NCBI GenBank assembly: GCA_900095095.1
Contig: FMBT01000316.1
Coordinates: 62,001 to 126,000 of the forward strand
Source of the DNA: Fragilariopsis cylindrus CCMP1102
Taxonomy: Eukaryota; Bacillariophyta; Bacillariophyceae; Bacillariales; Bacillariaceae
Length of the DNA stretch: 64,000 bases
Direction of reading: 5' to 3'
Numbering within the stretch: position 1 is the first letter of the stretch; every line of letters begins with the position of its first letter. The notes under the pieces are model-generated. The model was not told the origin of the DNA. It ran no database searches and saw nothing but the letters and a program-made list of their open reading frames with translations. Shown here in pieces: positions 53,807-64,000 of the stretch. The translations under genes and the position numbers were made by a program.

Positions 53807-56084
53807 TCATATAATACTGCCATCTTTGACGACCTCGTCGATTATTACACCGTTAACGTGTTTCCCATCCAATAATTCATCCGACGAGGTGGTGTCGTTA
53901 GCAGTATTAGTAGTGCTAGAGTCATCGTCGAAGGAGGAATAATCTTCAGTATGGTCATGAGTTCCCATACTTTCTCGAACATCGTTGATAGCTTGGTAAA
54001 AGTCATCTTGAGTCACAAGACAATCCATAATAGTAGATGGAGGAATAGTAGTATCGTTGTCGTCGTCGTCGCTGCCGTTATTGTGTTCATCTATTGAAAA
54101 TTGACTACTAACTGCTCGTTCTAAAGCACGACTAGCAGCAGCACGTGCAACACCGGCAATGGCAGCTCCGCTAAATCCATCACTAGCAATTGCTAGCTTC
54201 TTTGCAAGTTGATCGTACGTCAATATAGTATGAGAAGGTTTTGTATTCTGTATTTTTTTTGGTTTATTTGTGGTTTACAAATGTGTGTTACGAAATTAAA
54301 AATAGAATGAAAAAGAAAGAGAGCGTAAACAAAAAGATGAGCGAGATTGATTGATTGATTTTTGGTAATTACACGACTGCAGTAGAAAACCTAGATTTTC
54401 TACTAGATGAGACGCGAACAGGCAGCGATGAAGAATATTGTCGTATCTACTGTGTCCATTAAATAGTAATACAAGTACTTACCTTCTCCTCCAACAATAA
54501 TAAACGTTCTGCTGGACTTTCAGGTGGTGGATCAGTCACCTGAAGTCTACCGGCAGCAAACATATGTTTCGTATGAACCATTAGAATACTAATACGTTGT
54601 TCAATTGAATTTGGTAATGGAATTTCGATTTGTACTTCGAATCGACCCGGTCGCAAAAGGGCTTTTTTTGTATACATGAACGAACGAAATGACATGACAA
54701 TGACAATGATAACGATTCGGAAGAAAAGGAAATAATAGAGTTAGAGAAGCAAAAAATGCAAATATCATAATAATACAATATACGATATAAAATGAAAAAC
54801 ATACGATATAAAATATGCGATATACGATTTAGTAGGAGGTGTGTGTGTGTGTGTGTGTGTGTGACATACCTGGTTCAATCAAACTTCTTTTGTTGGTAAG
54901 TCCTATAACTAATGTCGGAACAGCAAGAGGTTGGACACCATCCATTTTCGCCAATAATTGATTCACTACTGAATCACGTGCGACACCCGAATCACCTTGT
55001 CCACCCTTCCCATCATTCCCACCTCGACTTCGTGCTACGGCATCAAATTCATCCATAACAATAACATGGATGGCAGCACGATTCATAGCATCTACCATAC
55101 CAGCATCAGTACAATTCTGTTTGAATTTATCATATATGTCGGGTGGATTATCAAATAATTCACGTAAATTCTTTTCACTTGATCCCACAAATTTGTCCAT
55201 TATCTCGGGTCCATTCACAACAGTTATAGGTCGGAAGGGTGACAACATCGATCCTAATGTCGATGCTAATAATGTTTTACCACATCCGGGTTTTCCATAC
55301 AATAATAATCCTCGTGTTGGTTGTATTCCCAATTCTTTCAATAATTGAGGTGGTGCTGCCAAGGGTGTCCATATCCTTCTTTTGATTTGTTTTAATATAT
55401 CATCCAAACCACCAACACCTAATGTTTCACCCTCCCATGCATTTCCTGATCCGGTGGAGGCAATCACATCCGATATATGTGATGCAGCCTCCATATCTCG
55501 TGAAATAGAATCTTGTGTCTGTTGTTCCTGTTGCAGTTTTTTTTGTTTGGCAATGTTTGGATCAATCGGATATTTTGTTAAGATCCATGTTTTCCCATAT
55601 CCACCAAATGTTGTGCGTGAAATTGGATCATATCCACCCTGCAGCACAAGTTCGGTAGGAGATGTTGCGGTCAATGATGCTGCCATCCGTCCTTCGGGAA
55701 CAATTATAGGTGAATTGTTATTATTATTGTTGTTGTTGTTGTTGTTATCTCCTTCACCTTCATCTATGGCAACTTGTTCCCAATTTGCTGAATATCCATT
55801 AATGGTAAGAAGCCATGTTTCATTCGATGGAGTTAATATTCTAGTAGTATTATTATTATTAGTTGTTATCATTGTTGCTCCACCAAATATAACACATTGC
55901 TTCGCCTTACTCTTGTTGTTGTTAACCCCTACCGATGCAATAGAAGGACTTACTAATGATGGTGGACAGGGACGGAGTGAATTCCCTTCTTCGTTCGTTG
56001 GAACAAATAATTTCCTCCATTCCCATGTATGTGTATCTAACACATAGGCATCGGAACTTAAATTATCTGGTCCATCAGTCGAAT

Positions 56085-56116
<32 letters not shown>

Positions 56117-56224
56117 AAGATTAACACATCTTTATTATTTTTTAAGGAGGATGCTTTCGACTTTGCCCATGGATCAATAAATGCTTGACCGTTATCATCT
56201 TTTGCGAGATTGTCATTATTGTTG

Positions 56225-56255
<31 letters not shown>

Positions 56256-57114
56256 CATTATCGTTATCAGTAATACTAGTTGTTGTCGTTGTCGATCTTG
56301 CTATACTGGTACAAGCACAATTTTGTAATTGACGAGGTCCATCTCCCGTGGTGGTTTGTCGTACCACCGACCAATCACGACCGTCCGACACGAACACTAA
56401 TATTTCATTTGCCACTGTTCCGGTATGGATCGCAATGGAGGTGTCCGAGATGGTACAGGCTGAATGTTTCGAGACAGCATACGGCAACCATGCTTGGACT
56501 AAAGTCCATTTATTGGTGTTGAGGGAATGTGTCCATATATCCGACAAGGATTTTCCAGTATCGGGATCATATCCACCAAACAAGTAGAGAGTATGTCCCA
56601 ATACAGCTGATGCTGCATACATCCTTTTAGTGGGACGACTGACACCTTGTATTTTTCGTGGCATCAATTCCCAATCATCTGAATCTGAATTTCCATCATT
56701 GATTTTATCTTTTTCGTATACCCATAAATCATGTGTTGCTGGAGGAGTTAATGGTGAACGAGAGGAGGGTAATGCTGCCTTTTTTGTTCCTGTAGAGAAA
56801 GGTTTAGACGCTGTTGTCATTAATGGTACTCCGGTTGGTTGTACTCCGTGTGGGAGTTGTCCTCCAAATAAATATATTCTGTCATTTGTTGGAAGATTCT
56901 GATCGTCGTCGTCGTCGTCGTCTGCGTCTATAGAGGATGTACTTGTTGTTGTTGTTGTGGCTGTTTTTATTTTGGTGGTCACACATGTATGACCATGTAC
57001 TCTAGGTCCATTCGATGCTTTGTCCGAAAGAGACCACGACCAAGCCAAAGCTCCTTGTAGTGTTCCTATTCCTACGACTACTAATGATAATGATATTGAT
57101 CGGAGTATCATCAT
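53807..57114 (-). CDS. Kelch-repeat protein fused to an NSF-D1-like AAA ATPase
   Basis: Three exons by splice phase: 57114-54870, 54661-54483, 54247-53807 (about 954 residues). A hydrophobic start (MMILRSISLSLVVVGIGTL) resembles a signal peptide. About 50-540: Kelch-type repeats (RIYLFGGQLP, LYLFGGYDPDTGKSLSDIW, VLIFGGSSSS, VIFGGATM). From 560: AAA core like NSF D1: VGGLDDILKQIKRRIWTP, Walker A GKPGCGKT (607-614), NGPEIMDKFVGSSEKNLREL, Walker B VIVMDEFDA (689), DSVVNQLLAKMDGVQ, sensor TLVIGLTNKR, and across the exon 1/2 join ALLRPGRFEVQIEIPLPN. C-terminal helical part: DGFSGAAIAGVARAAASRAL. NSF disassembles SNAREs; here there is no second AAA module and Kelch repeats stand in place of the N-domain. 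Second-gene misassembly cannot be excluded but phases join cleanly. Confidence 0.8.
54838..54862. repeat. GT/AC dinucleotide microsatellite in intron 1 of the AAA gene
   Basis: About twelve GT units directly after the exon 1 donor of the Kelch-AAA gene, on the minus strand CA repeats. Confidence 0.9.
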
Positions 57115-58117
57115 TATTATTTATATCGTTATATATCTAATTTTCTTCCGGGGTTTATATTTGGTTTCGACAGGAGATTTTACCCGTATTGGATGACAAG
57201 AATTTGGCTGTTTTATTCTGAACTCTACCCCACACCATACCGCCCCGCTGAAGATACAGTATATATTTGTCTACCCTGTGGTGTGTGTATTGTATCAAAT
57301 GCGTTCTGTTTGTTCACCAATGTGAATGCATATGATACAGTACGCATTATCATATGCATTTTTTTTTCAAACAGAAATAAAAAGCTGACTACAAAAAAAA
57401 ATAATCTTTTTTTTTGATGGCGTCTTATCACGAGAGTATTACACATGTAGGACTACGTACGTCGTACAGTATGTATTCATGGCTGGTTTTTGATGTGTGA
57501 GTGATTTTCAAAAATCTATGAGAGCACGCTCTTTGCACGTTATATTCCAGAAAAAGAAGGTGTACTAGTACGTGGGATCTGAGGGGGGAAGAGGGGATTT
57601 ATATTATTATTTTCCCCCTATTTTGGAAGAGATGTAACAACACACAAAAATAAAGACAACCGAGCGGGTAGTAAAAACCAGCAACAATCGGACAATTTCA
57701 CTCGACATATCTAAGGATCTTCTTGAGAAATTTGCGAAGAAACCGTTACTTCTTTTTTTATTTTTGCCATCAACTACACGTATATATAAAACCGCCAAGC
57801 CTTCAACTACTAGCTACTGTGAACATTAGTCTACCAGGACATAACAACGAAAAGCAACACGCACGATTATTATCTACACCAGCTACAATTAGTAAAGGTC
57901 ATGGCAAAGGTACAATTGTACACGTTTTTTAAGAGTAAAGTGGGCAACAATAAAATAGAAGGAGGTATCATCTTAATTCCTTTTCTTCGTGGATACTTTA
58001 TGAAAATGCATTTATTTTATTTTGTCTCATTCTTTTTTGCAATTGTAATTTTTAGTTTTATCGTATATTTTCCAATTCTCCGTATTATTTTATTATTGTC
58101 ATTGTCATTATCCCATA
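57115..58117. other. Intergenic spacer between Kelch-AAA and VPS33 genes
   Basis: No supported gene. ACGTATATATAAAACCGCC at about 57779 contains a TATA-like element, and several TACAGTA motifs lie at 57256, 57334 and 57466. A 75-codon plus frame (57901-58128) of hydrophobic composition is spacer-like and not called. Confidence 0.45.
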
Positions 58118-60921
58118 TTATTCCATAGATTGGATAAGTTTTGTACCATTCAATACTTTAGTTGTTATAACAATAATATGATATGGGAATGAATCACGTT
58201 TTGATAGAAATCGTAATGATGCTATTTCCATATATGTTATACCACCTAAATAAACAACAATCAATGTTGGTTTTTTCTTTTTCTTAGTGCCGCTATTCTT
58301 GCTGCTACCACTTGTTGTTGTTGTTGTCGTTGTAATACTTTTTCTTTTTCCGTACGAACCTAATGATTCAAATACACCACCACCACCGCCACTACCACCC
58401 TTCGTACCACCTCCTCCTCCTCTTCCTCCTTTTGATCGTTGTTGTACACGTTGACGTCGTAATGTTGTTGGTAAATCACGTGGTGGATAAGTTTGTTTTA
58501 TATCCAGTAATCTATTACCACCACTACCACCACTACCATTACCACTACCACTATTATTCATTGATGACATCATTTGAAATAAATCTTTAATAATATCATC
58601 TTTATTATTCTCGTTACTACTACTACTACCAGAACCAGAACCAATCCAACCCTGCATAGCTGATTGAATTAATCGTACAGTTAATGGTGCATATCCAGAG
58701 GATACATAGGATATATCATCTGGTTCCGTTGTATTCACTTCCGCATGAATTAAAATTAAATTTCTTTTAATGCTTTGAAATAATGATCGACCACCTGATG
58801 ATGCACCTGCACCATCTGCTAAATTAGCAAACACACCACCTCCTCTATTTTCAATACGTTTAATGAACCCCATTTTTTCGATATTATGTAATATAGGTAA
58901 AAATTCATACCCATATACTTGTACAATAGATTGTTTGAATTGATCATAACGATTTGATTTTATACCACCACTGCAAAGTGATTGTAAACACAGTAATCGT
59001 AATAATTTATAGGGTGGATAATTAGTAAATATACATTCTTCTAAAATATCATAACAGGACTCGCCTTCTATCATAGCACGTTCGGTATTCCATTGATCTC
59101 TAAAACTACTATCTTCTGTGGTTGCTTTAATTAATTCTGCTAAATGTATATGATTTGTTAAGGAACGTAAACTTTGTGTAAAAATCTGTTGTTTTATTGA
59201 TGTTATATTGGAACAGAAAGAAATAGAAAAAAAGAGAGAGTTAGTGTGAGTGAATTGAAGTTGTCCATATCGTATAAAGTTGTGAAAACAGTAACACGTA
59301 ATAACGTATAACGACTTACAGGAATTTGTTTCACAAATTGATGTATTTCATTTAAATTTTTCTTGGTATCTTTCGAGGTAAAATTGGTATGACTTTCTTT
59401 TAGGACTAATGCTTGATTTTGTAAGAACGATCCAAATTTTTCGACATGTTGATCACGAACTTCTGCATATAATGTATCATTCCCAGCATGGACACCTAAT
59501 GACACTAAATTTACAGCGACAGGAGCTGTTTTAGATTTGTTCTTGTTGTCATCAAGGTTATCACCGTAGTCATCATCAAATGGATTCTTGTTTGATTCAC
59601 CTTCAGTTCCGAATGGATTATTACTACTCGCTTTTTTCTTGATATATTCCTTCTCCTTTTCTTCCTCCTCTTCCTCTTCATCATTATCATCTTTAGGATT
59701 AATAATTTGTTCATCTACATTGATGAAACCACAATCAATTCCTACTAACTCGTCGAGCAAACCTTCATAGGTCAATGGTGTTACCATTGGTGTTACCATA
59801 TCTAATCGACGATCAATTAGCATCATAACAGTGGTTGTATTATTGCCATTGTTATCGTCATCATCACCGTTAATACTATCCAAATCATCGTCTAATTCAT
59901 CTTCATCTACCTTTTCTTCCGCCTCATTATCCTCGTTAGCATAACGTTCATCCACTGTATCATTTAATAACTTTGTTAATACTTCTTCACCCCATATCCC
60001 TAATGATTGTATTCTTGGTATTATACCAACAACATCTTGTAACTTACGTAATGCTCTGGATGTTGTTTCAATCATACTGGATGGTGTACCATCTACATTA
60101 CCACTTTCTCTCAAACAGTCATCATATTCCAGTGAAATTAAATCACTCGCCAAAGGAAATAGATCTAATTGCAATGAATGAATACTTACAGAATTCATCA
60201 TTGGATGTATATGATGATCTTTCAATATTTGGGTACACATTAATGTAATTTGTGGTACATATACAATACGATGATATTGTTTATGTGATTTTGATCTTGT
60301 AGATGAAGAAGTGGACGTAGCAGTAGCTTCATCAAGTCCGCCATTCGCTAAATTAAAATTGATTGCACAACCTTTTATACGTTGTATCACTTCCATTGTT
60401 TGATCTATATCCCATGGTCGTATGAAGTATGTAATCACATCCACGTGTTGAAATAATTCATTTGGATGACCGAATATATCATCGTCTTTTACACCATTTT
60501 CCTCAAACCCTTTCCATGCTGTACGGATTCTACTACCATCATTCTTTTTCTTTTTCAGTAAAAGTTTTGTACCAATCACATTGGTTTGTAAATTTTTTGG
60601 TAGTGGAAATGATGTTAATTCGTCCCAATTCTTATTATTACTATTTTTATTCTTTGCATTAGCTTTTCCATGCCCAAAAGATCTTGTATTTGGATCCTGT
60701 AATACTTGTCTCATCAGTAGAGTACGTAAATTACTTTTACCAAATACTAATAATTGTCGAAATGAACTACCGGTAGAGGCATTACTTGGTGGTGGTGTTA
60801 ATAATAATTCGATAAAACGTTCTTTATTATCAATACGTAATGCTATTGGTAATGCTGGTATTGGATTTAAGGAACTGGGTGGTGGTACTATCACATGATC
60901 CGTTTCTGCGGAAGAAGACAT
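58118..60921 (-). CDS. VPS33: VPS33, Sec1/Munc18-family subunit of HOPS/CORVET
   Basis: Exon 1 60921-59320, exon 2 59185-58118; intron of 134 bases, donor GTAAGT, acceptor CAACAG; about 889 residues, longer than the ~600 of animal VPS33 because of inserts. Recognised from LLIDRRLDMVTPMVTPLTYEG, then GIDCGFINVDEQI, EIHQFVKQIP then SLTNHIHLAELIKATTE across the join, YDILEECIFTNYPPYKLLRL, LCLQSLCSGGIKSNRYDQFK, YGYEFLPILHNIEKMGF, and the end GGITYMEIASLRFLSKRDSF. Inserts: Asp/Glu runs near residues 335-360 and 410-450 and a Gly/Ser loop after residue 690. SM proteins clasp SNARE bundles; VPS33 does so for endosome-vacuole fusion in HOPS/CORVET. A Gly-rich insert breaks the C-terminal domain without disrupting its flanks. 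Confidence 0.92.
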
Positions 60922-61145
60922 AATATGCTCTGTTCTTGCTTCTGATCTAATGCCGATGCTTTCTTTGTGTTTATGTCGCTTCTCTTCGTGTCTCTATCTT
61001 TATATTGATTGTCTACCGTATTGTCTATCTACTGTAGCTTGTCTTTCTTTGTTAAGAGACTTTTATGTCATTTTAGATTTTAGATTTGTTGTCGGTGTTC
61101 CTTGTTGCTGCGCTTGTTGCTTTGATCCCGCGTTAATAATCCTCC
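60922..61145. promoter_or_regulatory. Upstream region of VPS33, abutting element B
   Basis: About 220 bases between the VPS33 ATG and the repeat edge at 61146. TGTCTATC repeats. No other gene. Confidence 0.4.
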
Positions 61146-63537
61146 AGAAAAATTAGCATAGAGGGGGGCGGAAAAGAAAATGTATTTGGGGACACAAAAG
61201 GGGACACAAAAATGTATTTGACAAAATATTCAAAAAAAAATATTGTTTATGTACTACACTAGTACTATTTGAAAGGGTTGCAAAGGACAGCACCAAATAG
61301 GCCGGTGCAGTAAAATCCACATAGTATACTAGAACATTGTGTTGGCATCCTACCACTTTTCTGTTTCTGTGGTTGAAAGATAAAATTCATTTCGCTTCGC
61401 TGTTGTTGCACGCACACAAAAATAACAAGATTTTTGATCAGAAATGAACCACAAAATATCTCATTTGAAAGGGTTGCAGAAAACAGCACCAAATATGTTG
61501 GGTGCACTAATATCCACATGGTGTACTAGAACATTGTGTTTGCCTCCTACCACTTTTCTTTTCCTGTTGTTGCCAAATAAAATTCATTTCGCTGTTGTGT
61601 GGCAGGCACACAAAAAAACGTGCTTTTGAATCAGAAATGAAAACAAAATATCCTATTTGATAGGTTTGCAGACAACAATATCAGATGGGTTGGGTGCACA
61701 AACATAAACATAGTGTACTAGAAAGTTGTGTTTTCCTCCTACTACTTTTCTGTTCCTGTGGTTGAAAGATAAAATTCATTTCGCTTCGCTGTTGTTGCAT
61801 GCACACAAAAATAACAAGATTTTTGATCAGAAATGAACCACAAAATATCTCATTTGAAAGGGTTGCAGTAAACAACACCAAATATGTTGGGTGCACTAAT
61901 GTCCACATAGTGTACTAGAACATTGTGTTTGCCTCCTACAACTTTTCTTTTCTTGTGGTTGCCAAATAAAATTCATTTTGCTTTTGTGGCAGGCACACAA
62001 AAAATATGATTTTGGATCAGAAATGAACACAAAATATCTCATTTGAAAAGGATTGCAGAGGACAACACAAGATAGGTGGGTGAACAAACATCCACACAGT
62101 GTGCTAGAACATTATGTGTGCCTCCTCCTACTTTTATCTCCTTATGGTTACGGAATAAAATGCATTACGCTGTTATGGTAGGCACACAAACTGTTCAATC
62201 AAACAACATGATTTTGGATCAGAAATAATGAACAACAAAAATTCTCATTTGAAACGGTTACAGAGGACAACATTAGCTGGGTCGGGTGCATAAACATCCA
62301 CATAGTTTAGTAGAACATTGTGTTTGCCTCCTACCATCCCTGGTGGTTCATCATCACTTGCTATACATATCTACAAATGGCAATTATTAGCTAGATTAAT
62401 AAAATATACTTTTATATGTCATATATATATATATTTATATATATATACATATATTTATATCACATAGTAAATCAATGAGTTAAATTAAAATAAAATTAAA
62501 GTAATTCTGATGGGTATCATTTCTACTTTCACAAATTCTCCAGTGGAGTTTGCTATTGGAATATTAAACAACTTTGAATAATAAGATGAATAACTTCTCC
62601 TTAGATTCTAGAACCAGCATGGTGCACCAAGATACCACCTGGTCATCAGTCATCCACCCCATACCCATAGGGGATGAACCAAGGGGCATGATCCCTCATA
62701 CTTACTCTATTCTTGCTCCAGAATACAAACATTGCATCTTGACCAACATGTCTTATTTCCATGCCCAAAAGTATAATTCAGAAATAGGCTGCCACAACAT
62801 CAATAGAAGGAATTGGATCACAGTTTGAACACCCAGATACCTTCCATATATGCATGTGGTCAAAAAACACCAACAATACTTGGAACATTTGCCATATTGG
62901 TGGTAAAGTGGGGCAGGGAACAATAGAATAGACATAAAATGGCCCCAAATGCACACATTGCAAAAATATTTGAGATATTACCGCCCCCATACCAGGTATG
63001 CTGAATCCCAAATAAAATAGCTAGGCATCAACCTAACTTATAAAGGTTTTGGATTATATCATTGCTTTAGGTAACCATACATATAATATATGGGGTGTCA
63101 CGAGTCAAAACCCAGCGCTATTAAAACACACAATTTCTCTAAGTGCCTACAGACCTAATGACCTTAAAGGATTATATGGAGCTCAACATTATACCTATGG
63201 GTACAAGGTACAACTATTGCTTAGGGCTGTAGGGAGGATAGGAAGGCGTCAGGGTGTGCTAAGCGCCAAAAAGGGTCATTTAGGCCCCAAAACAGGTTAC
63301 TCCCCTTTAGCAACCACATCAGCATGGTCCTGTACATAGCTCACCAAGTTTATATTGCCTTTGGTGTGTATGGTCAACCCCATGTGCTTACTTTGGGACA
63401 ATTCATCCATTTGAGTGTGTACTAGGTCACATACCCCCCCCCCCCCCCCAAATATGGGCCATTTTCCCATGTCCTAGGCTGCATCACACCCTTTACCACC
63501 TTCAAGTGTGAAGAACACATACCTAGCGCCCCAAATA
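61146..63537 (-). mobile_element. Repeat element copy B, inverted relative to copy A
   Basis: Reverse-complement relative of copy A. Left part 61260-62340 is six ~195-base units of the same tandem repeat (TGTACTAGAACATTGTGTTT near 61325, 61522, 61719, 61913, 62098, 62300). The right part 62340-63537 matches 32158-33240, including a C17 run (63434-63450) opposite copy A's G-run at 32240-32258. Left edge 61146-61200 matches 35005-35062 inverted (TTAGCATAGAG, CAAATGCATTTT-like). An insertion of AT-rich repeats (TATATATA near 62420-62460) lies at the junction. No transposase recognised. Confidence 0.8.
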
Positions 63538-64000
63538 CATAGAACCTAGCGCCCCAAATACATAGAACCATCATATTATCATGTACCAGGAGTGGATGTA
63601 CCAGTGACATCATGTAATAAGACTATTACTGTTGATTGAACAACCTTTACATGCCAGGCAGAGGTTTACAGGAAGTTGTTATTTCAATTGTTTTGGTTGA
63701 CATAAATAGATAGGACAAGCAAGCATACCTGCACAGAACAGGAGTGGGTTCAACAGTTTTAACCCAATGCAGCCTTTAAAAATGAAGAAGCTTAAAACAA
63801 TAAGAAGTACTACTATACTCTCTTACACCAACACAAATTCTAACAAAACAGCAGTCTGGTTTCACATTGTTTGGTTGACAGAAATAGGACCTACATGCCC
63901 ATGCGTCAGGAGTTGGTGATTTAGTAGTTACTTATGATATACTTCCAAATTTTACTGGGCAATCTTCACATATCATGTTAAAGTTCTCAACAAATAATGG
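63538..64000. other. Right end spacer with diffuse repeats
   Basis: The segment CCAAATACATAGAACCTAGCG occurs twice near 63530-63570. GGTTGACATAAATAG and GGTTGACAGAAATAG lie about 180 bases apart. No gene can be supported. Confidence 0.4.

Noticed and set aside
57901-58128. 75-codon hydrophobic frame overlapping the VPS33 end
   Set aside because: AT-rich composition produces hydrophobic residues by chance; no homology recognised.

Overview
The window looks like nuclear DNA of a diatom or close stramenopile relative, most likely a pennate diatom. Reasons: AT-rich DNA dense in microsatellites; long proteins loaded with Asn, Asp, Ser, Thr and Gln runs; few short introns (about 135-260 nt) with GTAAGT/GTATGT donors; a helicase-associated (HA) domain protein of the sort expanded in diatoms; diatom-style LRR and MYND proteins; and degraded reverse-transcriptase genes. 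Species cannot be fixed from sequence alone.

Layout. 0-1.4 kb: 5' part of a CLC chloride channel/antiporter gene (minus). 1.9-4.75 kb: a repeat island (DNA-transposon-like end, a 190-bp tandem repeat, an old LTR-retroelement fossil). 5.3-8.4 kb: an acidic low-complexity ORF, a 252-residue tail-anchored-like protein with 15-residue repeats, and a reverse-transcriptase fossil. 8.8-12.8 kb: a 1309-residue HA-domain protein (minus). 12.8-22.3 kb: a gene-poor stretch with a duplicated upstream/first-exon block, tandem repeats, an inverted copy of part of the first island, and a diverged ~235-bp satellite interrupted by a non-LTR-like reverse-transcriptase fossil. 22.4-31.8 kb: three large low-complexity or coiled-coil proteins. 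32.2-35.1 kb: repeat element copy A, running into a broken gene. 35.6-61 kb: the gene-rich core: small membrane proteins, an SRPBCC protein, a membrane-anchored potato-inhibitor-I protein, two degraded genes, a low-complexity nuclear-type protein, an LRR-like protein, kinesin-5, a MYND protein, a Kelch + NSF-D1-like AAA protein and the SM protein VPS33. 61.1-63.5 kb: element copy B, inverted relative to A.

Function. The recognisable genes are housekeeping cell biology: endomembrane fusion (VPS33 of HOPS/CORVET; the NSF-like AAA protein), spindle mechanics (kinesin-5) and anion transport (CLC). There is no operon-like logic; neighbouring genes are divergent or convergent with short spacers. 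Exon joins for CLC, kinesin-5, the AAA protein and VPS33 were worked out from splice signals, reading phase and family alignment.

Most notable: (i) two inverted, roughly 2.4-kb repeat elements with 190-bp tandem arrays and long G-tracts flanking a 26-kb gene block; (ii) a signal-peptide Kelch protein fused to one NSF-D1-type AAA module; (iii) a single-pass membrane protein ending in a potato-inhibitor-I domain with Arg at the predicted P1 site; (iv) a recurrent TACAGTA/TACTGTA motif between genes. No CRISPR array, rRNA or convincing tRNA gene was seen.
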